A stretch of DNA of 64,000 bases from assembly GCA_036702865.1 (NCBI GenBank), contig DATNQD010000006.1:1-64000 (forward strand). Reading direction: 5' to 3'. The translations under genes were made by a program, and so were the position numbers. The stretch's first letter is position 1, and the number at the start of each line of letters is the position of its first letter. Source of the DNA: Trichocoleus sp. (lineage in GTDB: Bacteria > Cyanobacteriota > Cyanobacteriia > Elainellales > Elainellaceae). A model generated the notes under the pieces. That model did not search any database. It had not been told where the DNA came from and saw only the letters and a list, made by a program, of their open reading frames with translations. Shown in pieces: positions 10,375 to 18,568 of the stretch.

Positions 10375-13053
10375 TTACCCGTCTGCTGAAACTCCCTGAG
10401 TCACGATCGTTGGTTGTATGGGAACGATCGCCGGCTTCTTCGTAAAAATCAGCTTGTGATCAACTACATCAACCAGAATCGTGTCATCTTCCATGAAGGT
10501 GTTTTCGAGAAGTTTTGTGGCGATCGGGTTTTCTAGCTCTTTCTGAATGGCTCGCTTCAGAGGACGAGCACCATAAACTGGATCGTAGCCGACATCCGCA
10601 ATATAGTTTTGGGCAGCAGTCGTCACTTCTAAGCCAATTTTTTGTTCTGCCAGCAGACGATGAATTCGCTGAAGCTGGATGCCCACAATCTTACGAAGTT
10701 CTTTGAGGCTGAGCGGATGGAACAGAATGATGTCATCCACACGGTTGAGAAATTCAGGGCGGAAGTGCGATCGCAGTGATCCCATTACCCGTTTTTGCAT
10801 TTCCTCGTACTTCGAGTCATCCCCCGACACATCGAGAATGAATTCGCTGCCGATGTTGCTGGTCATGACCACGATCGTATTACGGCAGTCTGCAACTCTC
10901 CCCTGAGAATCGGTAATCCGCCCATCATCAAGCAGTTGCAGCAGAATGTTGAACACATCCGGGTGCGCTTTTTCCACTTCATCCAGCAGCAGCACCGAGT
11001 AAGGATGGCGACGAATTGCCTCAGATAGCTGCCCCCCTTCCTCATAGCCCACATAGCCCGGAGGCGCACCAATCAATCGAGCCACAGAATTCTTTTCCAT
11101 GTACTCCGACATATCCAGCCGCACCAGGGAATCGTCGGTGTCAAACAATGCTTCAGCCAGAGCGCGCGCCAACTCGGTTTTTCCGACCCCCGTGGGACCC
11201 AGGAACATAAACGAGCCGATCGGACGACCGAGATCCTTCATCCCGGCACGGGCACGTCGAATTGCTGCCGCAACCGCTTCAACCGCTTCATTTTGCCCAA
11301 TCACGCGCTGATGCAGATAGCCTTCCAGTTGCAAGAGTTTTTGCCGCTCCGACTCCATCAGCCGATTGACAGGAATGCCCGTCCATTTAGCGACGATTTC
11401 AGCAATATCTGCCTCGGTGACTTGCTCGCGCAAGAGCGTTGCGCCACCTGCCTGAACTTCGATGAGGCTGGCTTCTTTGGCTTCCAGTTCGCGGTGAACC
11501 ACCTCCAAGCGCCCATATTTTAGCTGAGCAGCGGTGTTCAGGTCATAGTCACGCTCAGCCTTTTCGATCTGGCGGCGCAATTGTTCCTCTTCTTCCTTCA
11601 GCGCATTGATGGCGGAGAGGAGCTGCTTTTCAGACTCCCACTGCGAACTCATCTCGTTTTGCTGCGTTTTGAGTTCTGCAATCTCCTGATTAATCCGCTC
11701 GACTCGATCTTTAGCAGTGCGATAAATGCCGATCGAAATAGCACCCTGCCCTTCCCCTTCCAGCGACAGCTTTTCCATCTCTAGCTGAATGAGCCGCCGA
11801 TCGATCGTTTCCAGTTCGACGGGCTTCGACGTAATTTCCATCTTTAACTGAGCGGCTGCCTCATCGACCAGATCGATCGCCTTATCGGGCAAGAAGCGAT
11901 CGGCGATATAGCGATCGGACAGAGTTGCCGCAGCCACTAGCGCCGAGTCCGCAATTTTGACCCCGTGATGGACTTCGTAGCGTTCCTTGAGTCCTCTCAA
12001 AATCGAGATGGTGTCTTCAACGTTGGGCTGACCGACATAAACCTGCTGGAATCGCCGCTCTAGAGCCGCATCTTTCTCAATGTACTTACGATATTCATCT
12101 AGGGTACTTGCCCCAATACAGCGAAGTTCGCCCCGCGCCAACATTGGTTTCAGCAAGTTTCCGGCATCCATCGTGCCCTGAGGCGAGCCTGCTCCAACGA
12201 CGGTGTGCAGTTCGTCAATAAACAGGACAATCTGACCTTGAGAACTGGTTACTTCTCGCAGCACTGCCCGGAGGCGATCTTCAAACTCACCGCGATACTT
12301 CGCTCCAGCAATCAGCGAACCCATGTCCAGACTGATCAACTGGCGGTTCTTCAGTGATTCAGGCACATCTCCATTGACGATGCGTTGCGCTAGAGCCTCA
12401 GCAATGGCAGTCTTCCCGACTCCCGGTTCCCCAATCAGTACAGGATTATTTTTTGTGCGGCGAGACAAAACCTGCACCACTCGCCGGATTTCTTCATCTC
12501 GACCAATGACCGGATCAAGTTTGCCTTGCTTCGCAGCTTCCGTCAGATCTCGCCCATATTTTTCCAACGCGGCATAGCTGGTCTCAGGGTTCTGATCTTT
12601 CACCTTCTGATTACCCCGAACCGCTTTCACCGCACCTTCGATCTGCTTCGGTTCGACCCCAAAACTGCGGAGTAGCCGTCGCCCCATGCGATCGTCTTCT
12701 GCCAGTGCCGTCAGCAAATGCTCAACTGAAATGTACTCGTCTTGTAAGGCTTTCCGTGCTACTTCAGCTTTGTCCAGCAGGACATCTAGCCCCTGTCCCA
12801 GGTAAAGCTGACCATCGGATGCAACTTTGGGCTGACGCGAGGCAAAGCTTTCAATCTGTTGCTTCAACTTAGCCGGATCAATGCCTGCTTTGGTGAAAAT
12901 AGTTGTTGCCACACTGCCGTCCTGCTCCAAGAGGGCAAGCATGACATGCTCAACTTCGAGCTGCTGATGGCGGAATCGACGGGCAACATCTTGAGATTTG
13001 ACAATCGCTTCCCAGGCTTTTTCGGTGAACTTGCTTGGGTCAGTGGGCTGCAT
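10375..13053 (-). CDS. clpB: ATP-dependent disaggregase ClpB (Hsp104 family)
   Basis: Hexameric AAA+ chaperone that extracts polypeptides from aggregates together with DnaK/DnaJ; 892 aa, full length. In order: an N-terminal Clp_N repeat pair, AAA-1 with Walker [15 protein letters not shown], the coiled-coil middle domain (about residues 400-530, rich in Glu/Lys/Gln heptads) that distinguishes ClpB from ClpC, and AAA-2 with Walker [15 protein letters not shown] and sensor [10 protein letters not shown]. No ClpP-binding tripeptide loop is apparent. Cyanobacteria usually carry two clpB genes, and I cannot say which one this is. It is divergent from clpS. Confidence 0.95.
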   Translation of the reverse strand: MQPTDPSKFTEKAWEAIVKSQDVARRFRHQQLEVEHVMLALLEQDGSVATTIFTKAGIDPAKLKQQIESFASRQPKVASDGQLYLGQGLDVLLDKAEVARKALQDEYISVEHLLTALAEDDRMGRRLLRSFGVEPKQIEGAVKAVRGNQKVKDQNPETSYAALEKYGRDLTEAAKQGKLDPVIGRDEEIRRVVQVLSRRTKNNPVLIGEPGVGKTAIAEALAQRIVNGDVPESLKNRQLISLDMGSLIAGAKYRGEFEDRLRAVLREVTSSQGQIVLFIDELHTVVGAGSPQGTMDAGNLLKPMLARGELRCIGASTLDEYRKYIEKDAALERRFQQVYVGQPNVEDTISILRGLKERYEVHHGVKIADSALVAAATLSDRYIADRFLPDKAIDLVDEAAAQLKMEITSKPVELETIDRRLIQLEMEKLSLEGEGQGAISIGIYRTAKDRVERINQEIAELKTQQNEMSSQWESEKQLLSAINALKEEEEQLRRQIEKAERDYDLNTAAQLKYGRLEVVHRELEAKEASLIEVQAGGATLLREQVTEADIAEIVAKWTGIPVNRLMESERQKLLQLEGYLHQRVIGQNEAVEAVAAAIRRARAGMKDLGRPIGSFMFLGPTGVGKTELARALAEALFDTDDSLVRLDMSEYMEKNSVARLIGAPPGYVGYEEGGQLSEAIRRHPYSVLLLDEVEKAHPDVFNILLQLLDDGRITDSQGRVADCRNTIVVMTSNIGSEFILDVSGDDSKYEEMQKRVMGSLRSHFRPEFLNRVDDIILFHPLSLKELRKIVGIQLQRIHRLLAEQKIGLEVTTAAQNYIADVGYDPVYGARPLKRAIQKELENPIATKLLENTFMEDDTILVDVVDHKLIFTKKPAIVPIQPTIVTQGVSADG

Positions 13054-13311
13054 ACGCGCTTACAAACTTTAAAACTAAAGATTATATATAGCGACTCAAC
13101 TCTAGCAAATTTCGCTACCATCCTCCGATCCCTCTAGATGACGAGATCCAGGAGGCTTAACGTGAGGTTCGTCTGCTAAGGGTGAACAGTCGCAGTTCCG
13201 AAGCCAAAAATCTTCGATCGAACCTGCAAACTTGCTGTGTTACTGCCAGGGGAATGAGCTAGAGTATTTAACAAGTGTATTTTTGTTAAGCCTCTTTTGG
13301 TAACGCTGCTT

Positions 13312-13638
13312 ATGACAACGCTGATTTCAGAAGCACCTATCTCGATGGCAACTGCGCCAACGGTGACTCCTGAACGGACGAGCCAGGTTGTCCAGAAGAC
13401 TTACCCTAACTATAAGGTGATTGTGCTGAATGATGACTTTAATACCTTTCAGCACGTCGCAGAATGCCTGATGAAATACATTCCTGGGATGACGGGCGAT
13501 CGAGCCTGGGATTTGACCAATCAGATTCATTTTGAAGGACAGGCGATCGTCTGGACGGGTCCCCAAGAGCAAGCCGAACTCTATCATCAACTGCTGAGCC
13601 GTGCCGGACTAACAATGGCTCCCCTGGAGGCTGCCTGA
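13312..13638 (+). CDS. clpS: ClpS adaptor of the Clp protease
   Basis: Adaptor that hands N-degron substrates to the ClpC/ClpP protease. The core VIVLNDDFNTFQHVAECLMKYIPGM has the NDD motif and the hydrophobic pocket region of the family. A variable N-terminal extension of ~35 residues precedes it. The ATG at MTTLISEA is used; GTG upstream and ATG downstream are also in frame. Cyanobacteria have two ClpS forms, and this sequence (AIVWTGPQEQAELYHQLLSRAGLTMAPLE) looks more like the second, divergent form. It is divergent from clpB and followed after 1 bp by a DUF2103 gene, so the pair forms an operon. Confidence 0.85.
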   Translation: MTTLISEAPISMATAPTVTPERTSQVVQKTYPNYKVIVLNDDFNTFQHVAECLMKYIPGMTGDRAWDLTNQIHFEGQAIVWTGPQEQAELYHQLLSRAGLTMAPLEAA

Positions 13639-13639
13639 A

Positions 13640-13930
13640 ATGGGCAAATCTTCAAGCGATGGACGAGTTGTTTGGAACCACTCCACTCACCTGCCTGGGC
13701 TGATTCCGATCCTCGAAAAGCTCTGCAAGCTCGATGGCATTGGTACGGTTACGCCTGCCCGCATTGGCACCACGCGATCGAACAGCCAAACCATGAACCT
13801 TAAAATTTCTGTCCCGATTCGCGGCGGCTTTAAGCTCATTGCCCGCAAAGGCAAAACGTTTCAAGAAGTCTTTGTGCTGACGAGTTTGAGTCAAGAAGAA
13901 TTAGGGGGAGCAATCGCTCAGGTGATGTAG
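13640..13930 (+). CDS. DUF2103 family protein
   Basis: Small protein of 96 aa beginning MGKSSSDGRVVWNHSTHLPGL and matching, as I recall it, the cyanobacterial/archaeal DUF2103 family, which is annotated as a putative metal-binding protein. The basic, beta-rich middle (TRSNSQTMNLKISVPIRGGFKLIARKG) suggests nucleic-acid contact, but that is inference. It begins 1 bp after the clpS stop codon, so it is almost certainly co-translated with the adaptor, and a role in proteolysis or translation quality control is possible. Confidence 0.6.
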   Translation: MGKSSSDGRVVWNHSTHLPGLIPILEKLCKLDGIGTVTPARIGTTRSNSQTMNLKISVPIRGGFKLIARKGKTFQEVFVLTSLSQEELGGAIAQVM

Positions 13931-14084
13931 TCCGATGCATATCTATAGGAATTTGCCAGGGAAAAATTAGCTTTAATTTGCCTCAGAATTTTGATTGAAA
14001 TAATCGATCGCTCCTGCTTAGTCTTGCCATTCAAATCGATCGCAGTATCCTAAAAGAACTGTCTGAACCGATTCGACCGAAACG

Positions 14085-16415
14085 ATGCTGAATATTCCTC
14101 AACTTCTGGCGCAAGAACTGTCTCTCAAGCCTTTCCAGGTCGAGAATGCCCTCCAACTCTTCGCGGAAGGTGCAACCATTCCCTTTGTTGCCCGCTATCG
14201 GAAAGAGCGCACCGGGGAAATGAACGAGACACAGTTGCGGGATCTGCTCGATCGCCACACCTACCTGACCGAGATAGAAGAACGTAAAACAGCGATTCTC
14301 AAGTCGATTGAAGAACAAGGCAAACTGACGGATGAACTGCGGCGCAAAATTGAAAATTGCCTGCAAAAAAACGAACTGGAAGATTTGTATCTGCCCTACC
14401 GTCCGAAGCGACGCACTAGAGCAACGATCGCCCGTGAGAAAGGCTTAGAGCCACTGGCAGAGTGGATTCGATCGCTCAATCAACCCAATGCTCAAGCAGC
14501 TAACCTGGAGCAGGAAGTGGTGAAGTATGTCTCGGAAGAGAAGGGTGTAAAGACGGCAGAAGAAGCCCTTAAAGGCGCAGCCGACATCCTAGCCGAGGAA
14601 GTGGCAGACAAAGCAGAACTGCGGGCTTATTTGCGCGACCAGTTGATGGAGGCGGGGCTGTTTGTCTCGAAGGTGAAGCCAGACCATCCCGAGGGCACAA
14701 CCAAGTTTGAGATGTACCGCAACTATCAGTCGAAGGTGAAGTCGATCGCACCTCACAATCTACTGGCACTCTATCGCGGCGAAACCGAAGGCATTCTCGA
14801 TGTTGAAGTGAGCTTTGACCAGGAAGCGGTACAAAGTTATCTGGAATCAAAGGAGATTCGCAGCAAAAATCCGGTGATCCGCAAGTTCTACCGCGAAATG
14901 CTGGCAGATGCATTCGATCGCCTGATGAAAACTTCGCTGATTAATGAAGTCCGGGGAGCGAAAAAACTAGAGGCAGATGTGGAGTCGATCAAGACCTTCG
15001 AGGAAAATTTGCGCGAACTTCTGCTCTCGGCTCCGGCAGGCATGAAACCAACCCTAGCGGTCGATCCGGGCTTCCGCACAGGCTGTAAGGTATCGGTGCT
15101 GGATCAAACAGGCAAGTTTTTGGAGTATCAAACGATTTTTCCGCATCAGGCAGCCGCGCAGCGAGTCCAGGCAGGCAATACCCTCAAGACGCTGATTGAG
15201 AAATATCACGTTGAACTGATTGCGATCGGCAATGGCACTGCCGGACGAGAAACCGATGAGTTTGTGGCAGAGGTGCTGCAATCGCTGGAGCGCAAGCCTG
15301 TTAAGGTGATGGTGAATGAGTCGGGGGCTTCAATCTATTCTGCCAGTCCTGTGGCGATCGAGGAATTTCCGGAGTTTGATATTACCGTCAGAGGCGCGAT
15401 CAGCATTGGGCGACGACTGCAAGATCCGCTGGCAGAACTGGTGAAAATCGATCCGAAGTCGATCGGGGTCGGGCAGTATCAGCATGACGTGGATCAAAAA
15501 TTGCTGAAGAAAAAGCTAGACGAAACAGTGGAAAGCTGTGTGAACTATGTCGGCGTGGATCTGAACATGGCATCCAAGCAGCTCCTCAGCTATGTATCGG
15601 GAATTTCAGCCACCGTCGCGAACAATATTGTGGCGTATCGCAACCAGAACGGGGTATTCCGCGATCGAAAGGAACTGTTGAAAGTCACTAAGTTAGGCCC
15701 CAAAGCCTTCGAGCAAGCCGCCGGATTTTTGCGAATTCGAGACGGCAAGAATCCTCTAGACAATACCGCAGTTCACCCGGAAAGCTATGCTGTCGTCGAA
15801 CGAATCGCCGCTGATCTTCAGGTTCCTCTCACTCAAATCACCGAGGTTGCCGATCGCGTCAAAAAGGCTGACTTGAAGAAGTATGTCACCGATAAAGTCG
15901 GGGAACCTACCCTGCGCGACATTCTGGCGGAACTAGAGAAGCCCGGACGCGACCCTCGTGCCGAGTTCAAATATGCCACTTTCAAGGAAGGCATCAAGGA
16001 AATCAGCGATCTCAAGCCCGACATGGAGCTAGAAGGCGTCGTGACCAACGTGGCGAACTTTGGCGCATTTGTTGATATTGGTGTGCATCAAGACGGATTA
16101 ATTCACGTTTCCCAACTCGCCGATCGCTTTGTCAGTGACCCGAAACAAATTGTCAAAGTGGGTCAAGTCGTCAAGGTGCGCGTTCTGGAAGTGAATGAGC
16201 AACTGAAGCGAATCAGTCTATCCATGAAATCTGTTGGCTCTGGTTCTCCATCTGCGGGAAAAGCCCAAGAGCGATCGCAGCCATCTGCCAAATCTCAGGG
16301 GAAGCCTCAAGGGAAGCCTCAGGAAAAGCCTCAGGAAAAGTCTCAGGAAAAGCGATCGGAGAATAAAGCCCCTAATCTGAGTGATCTGAAGGCAAAGCTA
16401 AACCGCAAGCTTTAA
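14085..16415 (+). CDS. tex: Tex-family RNA-binding transcription accessory protein
   Basis: Cytoplasmic nucleic-acid-binding protein related to eukaryotic Spt6; 776 aa. The N-terminal helical domain contains ALQLFAEGATIPFVARYRKERTGEMNE, typical of Tex. A YqgF/RNase H-like domain (TLAVDPGFRTGCK) and two helix-hairpin-helix motifs (GISATVANNIVAYRNQNG) follow. A C-terminal S1 RNA-binding domain lies at about residues 650-720 (LEGVVTNVANFGAFVDIGV). The last ~50 residues are a Gln/Lys/Pro tail built of short repeats (PQGKPQGKPQEKPQEK). It is monocistronic. The family call is secure; the precise cellular role is poorly defined. Confidence 0.93.
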   Translation: MLNIPQLLAQELSLKPFQVENALQLFAEGATIPFVARYRKERTGEMNETQLRDLLDRHTYLTEIEERKTAILKSIEEQGKLTDELRRKIENCLQKNELEDLYLPYRPKRRTRATIAREKGLEPLAEWIRSLNQPNAQAANLEQEVVKYVSEEKGVKTAEEALKGAADILAEEVADKAELRAYLRDQLMEAGLFVSKVKPDHPEGTTKFEMYRNYQSKVKSIAPHNLLALYRGETEGILDVEVSFDQEAVQSYLESKEIRSKNPVIRKFYREMLADAFDRLMKTSLINEVRGAKKLEADVESIKTFEENLRELLLSAPAGMKPTLAVDPGFRTGCKVSVLDQTGKFLEYQTIFPHQAAAQRVQAGNTLKTLIEKYHVELIAIGNGTAGRETDEFVAEVLQSLERKPVKVMVNESGASIYSASPVAIEEFPEFDITVRGAISIGRRLQDPLAELVKIDPKSIGVGQYQHDVDQKLLKKKLDETVESCVNYVGVDLNMASKQLLSYVSGISATVANNIVAYRNQNGVFRDRKELLKVTKLGPKAFEQAAGFLRIRDGKNPLDNTAVHPESYAVVERIAADLQVPLTQITEVADRVKKADLKKYVTDKVGEPTLRDILAELEKPGRDPRAEFKYATFKEGIKEISDLKPDMELEGVVTNVANFGAFVDIGVHQDGLIHVSQLADRFVSDPKQIVKVGQVVKVRVLEVNEQLKRISLSMKSVGSGSPSAGKAQERSQPSAKSQGKPQGKPQEKPQEKSQEKRSENKAPNLSDLKAKLNRKL

Positions 16416-16536
16416 CCGAGAAATCCTTTAGTTTCAATTCTGGGAGCTTCTGATCCAGCCCTCTTCTAACTTGAGCCTCACATCTGAGGCAATTGGAACT
16501 GGAAGGAAGCTCACAATATCAATACCAAATAATCAA

Positions 16537-16566
16537 AGTCCCCCAAGTTGGGGGATTTAGGGGGCA
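16537..16566. repeat. Dispersed palindromic repeat (CCCCCAAGTTGGGGG type)
   Basis: A perfect palindrome TCCCCCAAGTTGGGGGA is followed by TTTAGGGGGC. A decayed copy with the same layout (AGTCCCCC, GGGA, AGAGGGCAA) lies at 27541-27574. Elements of this kind are common between genes in cyanobacteria. Here it may also act as a hairpin terminator between tex and the convergent acetyltransferase gene. Confidence 0.55.
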
Positions 16567-16611
16567 AGATCACGGCTGCAAATAGCGACTTTAAGCCGAT
16601 CGTGCAGCGAA

Positions 16612-17100
16612 CTAACCCAGCATCTCAACTGCGATCAGCAAACCTTCCTGCGACACAGGCTGATTGAACAGCACCATGGTAGTGGTTTGATTTTCCTCAA
16701 AGCCAATGCGCTGATAAAACTGCTGCTGGTGCGTAGTCATCAGGTAAACTCGCTCAACCTGATTGACGTGAGGATGCATCAGCACTGTTTCCACAAGTTT
16801 TCGTCCCAGTCCGGCTCCCTGATAATCTGGGTGAATTGCCACATCCCAGATCGTGGCGCGATAGATGCCGTCAGAAGTGGCGCGAGAAAAGCCAATGAGT
16901 CGATCGCCATCCCAAGCTGTCACATTAGGGTTACTGTTTGCCAGAGCCACTGCCCAGTCTTCCAATCGTCGGTCTTTTGCCCAAAATGCAGTGACCTGAA
17001 ATAAGCTCTGAATCTGACGAAGATCAATCTCGCGGGAACAAGAGCCACTGCTTAACCCTTCATGAACACAGAACTGGATCTGACTGCAATCCCTCTCCAT
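16612..17100 (-). CDS. GNAT-family N-acetyltransferase
   Basis: Cytoplasmic acetyl-CoA-dependent acyltransferase, 162 aa. The acetyl-CoA pyrophosphate loop is visible in motif A: WDVAIHPDYQGAGLGRKLVETVL, that is Q-G-x-G-x-[KR]. Motif B ends VYLMTTHQQQFYQRIGFEEN, with the Tyr commonly found in GNAT enzymes. The ATG at MERDCSQIQF is chosen for the AGGAGA 9 nt upstream. Similar plant and cyanobacterial GNATs (chloroplast GNAT/NSI-like) acetylate protein N-termini or lysines, but the substrate here is unknown. Confidence 0.8.
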   Translation of the reverse strand: MERDCSQIQFCVHEGLSSGSCSREIDLRQIQSLFQVTAFWAKDRRLEDWAVALANSNPNVTAWDGDRLIGFSRATSDGIYRATIWDVAIHPDYQGAGLGRKLVETVLMHPHVNQVERVYLMTTHQQQFYQRIGFEENQTTTMVLFNQPVSQEGLLIAVEMLG

Positions 17101-17608
17101 CAATTCCCTTCTCCTGAAAGTAAATCGTTCGTACTGAAACTGGCAATCCAACGTCTGACTTGAAATCGCTACAGGCTTAACCCGGATATAAATACATCTT
17201 TGAATAGTTAATTAACGTTCATTAAGTTAGTGCAACCTGCATTACAATGCCTCACTCTCTTGGCTGACCCATTCAGTTGATCATGCTGCTCCTGACTACT
17301 GATCCTGACTAAATTAATCATGAACTGGATGATTGGACTGATTGTAGTGTCTGTCTCTGAAATAAAGTGTTTCAAAACTGCTTGACAGGACAGAAAAAAC
17401 CCTATTTGCTCCATCAGCCTTACCATCGATCAGAATAATCCGATCTGTTGTAGCTGATCCAACCTTGCAGCAATGAATTCCGGCTTGAGCTATTCTGCTT
17501 CTGAAGCGCCATTTTTTGGAATCAAGAACTTATCAGGATTTCATCTATCAGCAAAGGTACAATTCTCACTTTCTGTCGTCTGGAATTGCTGACATCTCCC
17601 CATTCGCT
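17101..17608. other. Intergenic region before the cytochrome gene
   Basis: A 508-bp divergent gap. One promoter-like element, TTGACA near 17383, is followed 15 bp later by TATTTG, which is weak. A TTG start at 17516 could extend the cytochrome reading frame, but the extra residues do not look like a leader. No RNA or small gene is recognisable. Confidence 0.35.
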
Positions 17609-18235
17609 ATGCCATTGTTCAACCCGCTCTCAAGTCATTCTCAACTGCCCTCAAACCGATCGCGCCCATTTCGTCGTCGATCGCCGCTGATCCTCTTTCT
17701 GCTACTTTTCCTCTGGAGCATTGTTTTAGGCTGGGGATTGGCACAAGCAACCACACCTCCCCATGCAGCCAGTCCTAGCATCGTTGCTCAAACCAATACT
17801 GCTCAAGCCAATACTGCTCAAGCCGACAGTGAAGCGATCGGTACAGTCGATCCCGTACCCCAGCAGTTTCAAGCAGGACAACGGTTCTATCTGGAAAACT
17901 GCGCGACCTGTCATCTGGGCTTACCTCCGGCAGTGATGCCAACCCAAACCTGGCGCGACCTTTTACAAGATTCTCAGCATTACGGCACGCAAATCACGCC
18001 ATTACAGCAACCCGCCCTTGATCTGGTGTGGAATTACATCTCGACCTACTCTCGCCCGATCGCCAAAAATGAAACTGTACCTTATCGATTACCGCGATCA
18101 CGCTATTTCAAAGCACTCCATCCCAAGGTGCAGTTCTCTGAACCTGTGACGTTGCAAAGCTGCCTTGCCTGTCATCCCGCTGCCCGCCAATTTGACTACC
18201 GATCGCTGACTCCAGAATGGGAAAATGCGCCGTGA
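17609..18235 (+). CDS. Exported di-haem cytochrome c
   Basis: Membrane-anchored or lumenal cytochrome with two covalent haem sites: CATCH in the middle and CLACH near the C-terminus (C-X-X-C-H twice). From the ATG at MPLFNPLSSH there is a basic stretch (RSRPFRRRSP) and a hydrophobic segment (LILFLLLFLWSIVLGWGLAQA), giving an uncleaved anchor or signal peptide. A short TNTAQANTAQ repeat is probably a linker. The layout fits the cyanobacterial di-haem cytochrome c family (DHC-like). Partners are unknown; no oxidase or dehydrogenase gene is adjacent. Confidence 0.75.
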   Translation: MPLFNPLSSHSQLPSNRSRPFRRRSPLILFLLLFLWSIVLGWGLAQATTPPHAASPSIVAQTNTAQANTAQADSEAIGTVDPVPQQFQAGQRFYLENCATCHLGLPPAVMPTQTWRDLLQDSQHYGTQITPLQQPALDLVWNYISTYSRPIAKNETVPYRLPRSRYFKALHPKVQFSEPVTLQSCLACHPAARQFDYRSLTPEWENAP

Positions 18236-18334
18236 GCGAAGCGGATGCCAAGAGAGCAGAATGAGGAGAAGAAGCAGAGAGGTGGGTTAGGAATAAGAGA
18301 TGGGCTAACTCTGGTCACCGGATGCCCAACACTG

Positions 18335-18360
18335 ACCCCCTGTCCCCTGTCCCCTGCCCC
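18335..18360. repeat. Short tandem repeat (CCCCTGT heptamer)
   Basis: Three to four consecutive copies of a CCCCTGT heptamer. Heptamer tandem repeats of this sort (STRR-like) are scattered between genes in filamentous cyanobacteria. Confidence 0.6.
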
Positions 18361-18408
18361 AAGTGATAGGATGAAGGTAATCTGATTCACCTTTTGGAAG
18401 GCGATTCT

Positions 18409-18501
18409 GTGCCGACTCAAAGCAATTTCAGACACCAAGACTGGAAATTTGAGTGGATGGTTAGCGCCAGAGATCAAAAAGTAAGTCACACTTTACACTA
18501 G
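18409..18501 (+). CDS. Possible 30-aa peptide upstream of secA
   Basis: A GTG-initiated frame of 30 codons with GGAAGG 6 nt upstream (good spacing), encoding a polar peptide with two Trp in its middle (DWKFEWMV). It ends 67 bp before the secA start. Either a leader peptide affecting secA expression or a chance frame is possible. No signal peptide or stalling motif that I recognise is present. Confidence 0.2.
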   Translation: MPTQSNFRHQDWKFEWMVSARDQKVSHTLH

Positions 18502-18568
18502 AAAAGCCGACTAAATTCGTTGCCTCAATTTCCTGCATATCCCGCATATTAAGTGTTTCTCGTTTGCC

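Larger units (their letters stand above)
18236..18568. other. Intergenic region upstream of secA
   Basis: Holds a short C-rich tandem repeat at 18335-18360 and a possible 30-codon reading frame, both listed separately. The secA promoter must lie here or in the preceding gene. The AT-rich run before the secA ATG has no clear Shine-Dalgarno sequence. Confidence 0.4.

Noticed and set aside
17208-17426. 72-codon minus-strand frame in the gap before the cytochrome gene
   Set aside because: Low-complexity, AT-rich translation without a start signal.
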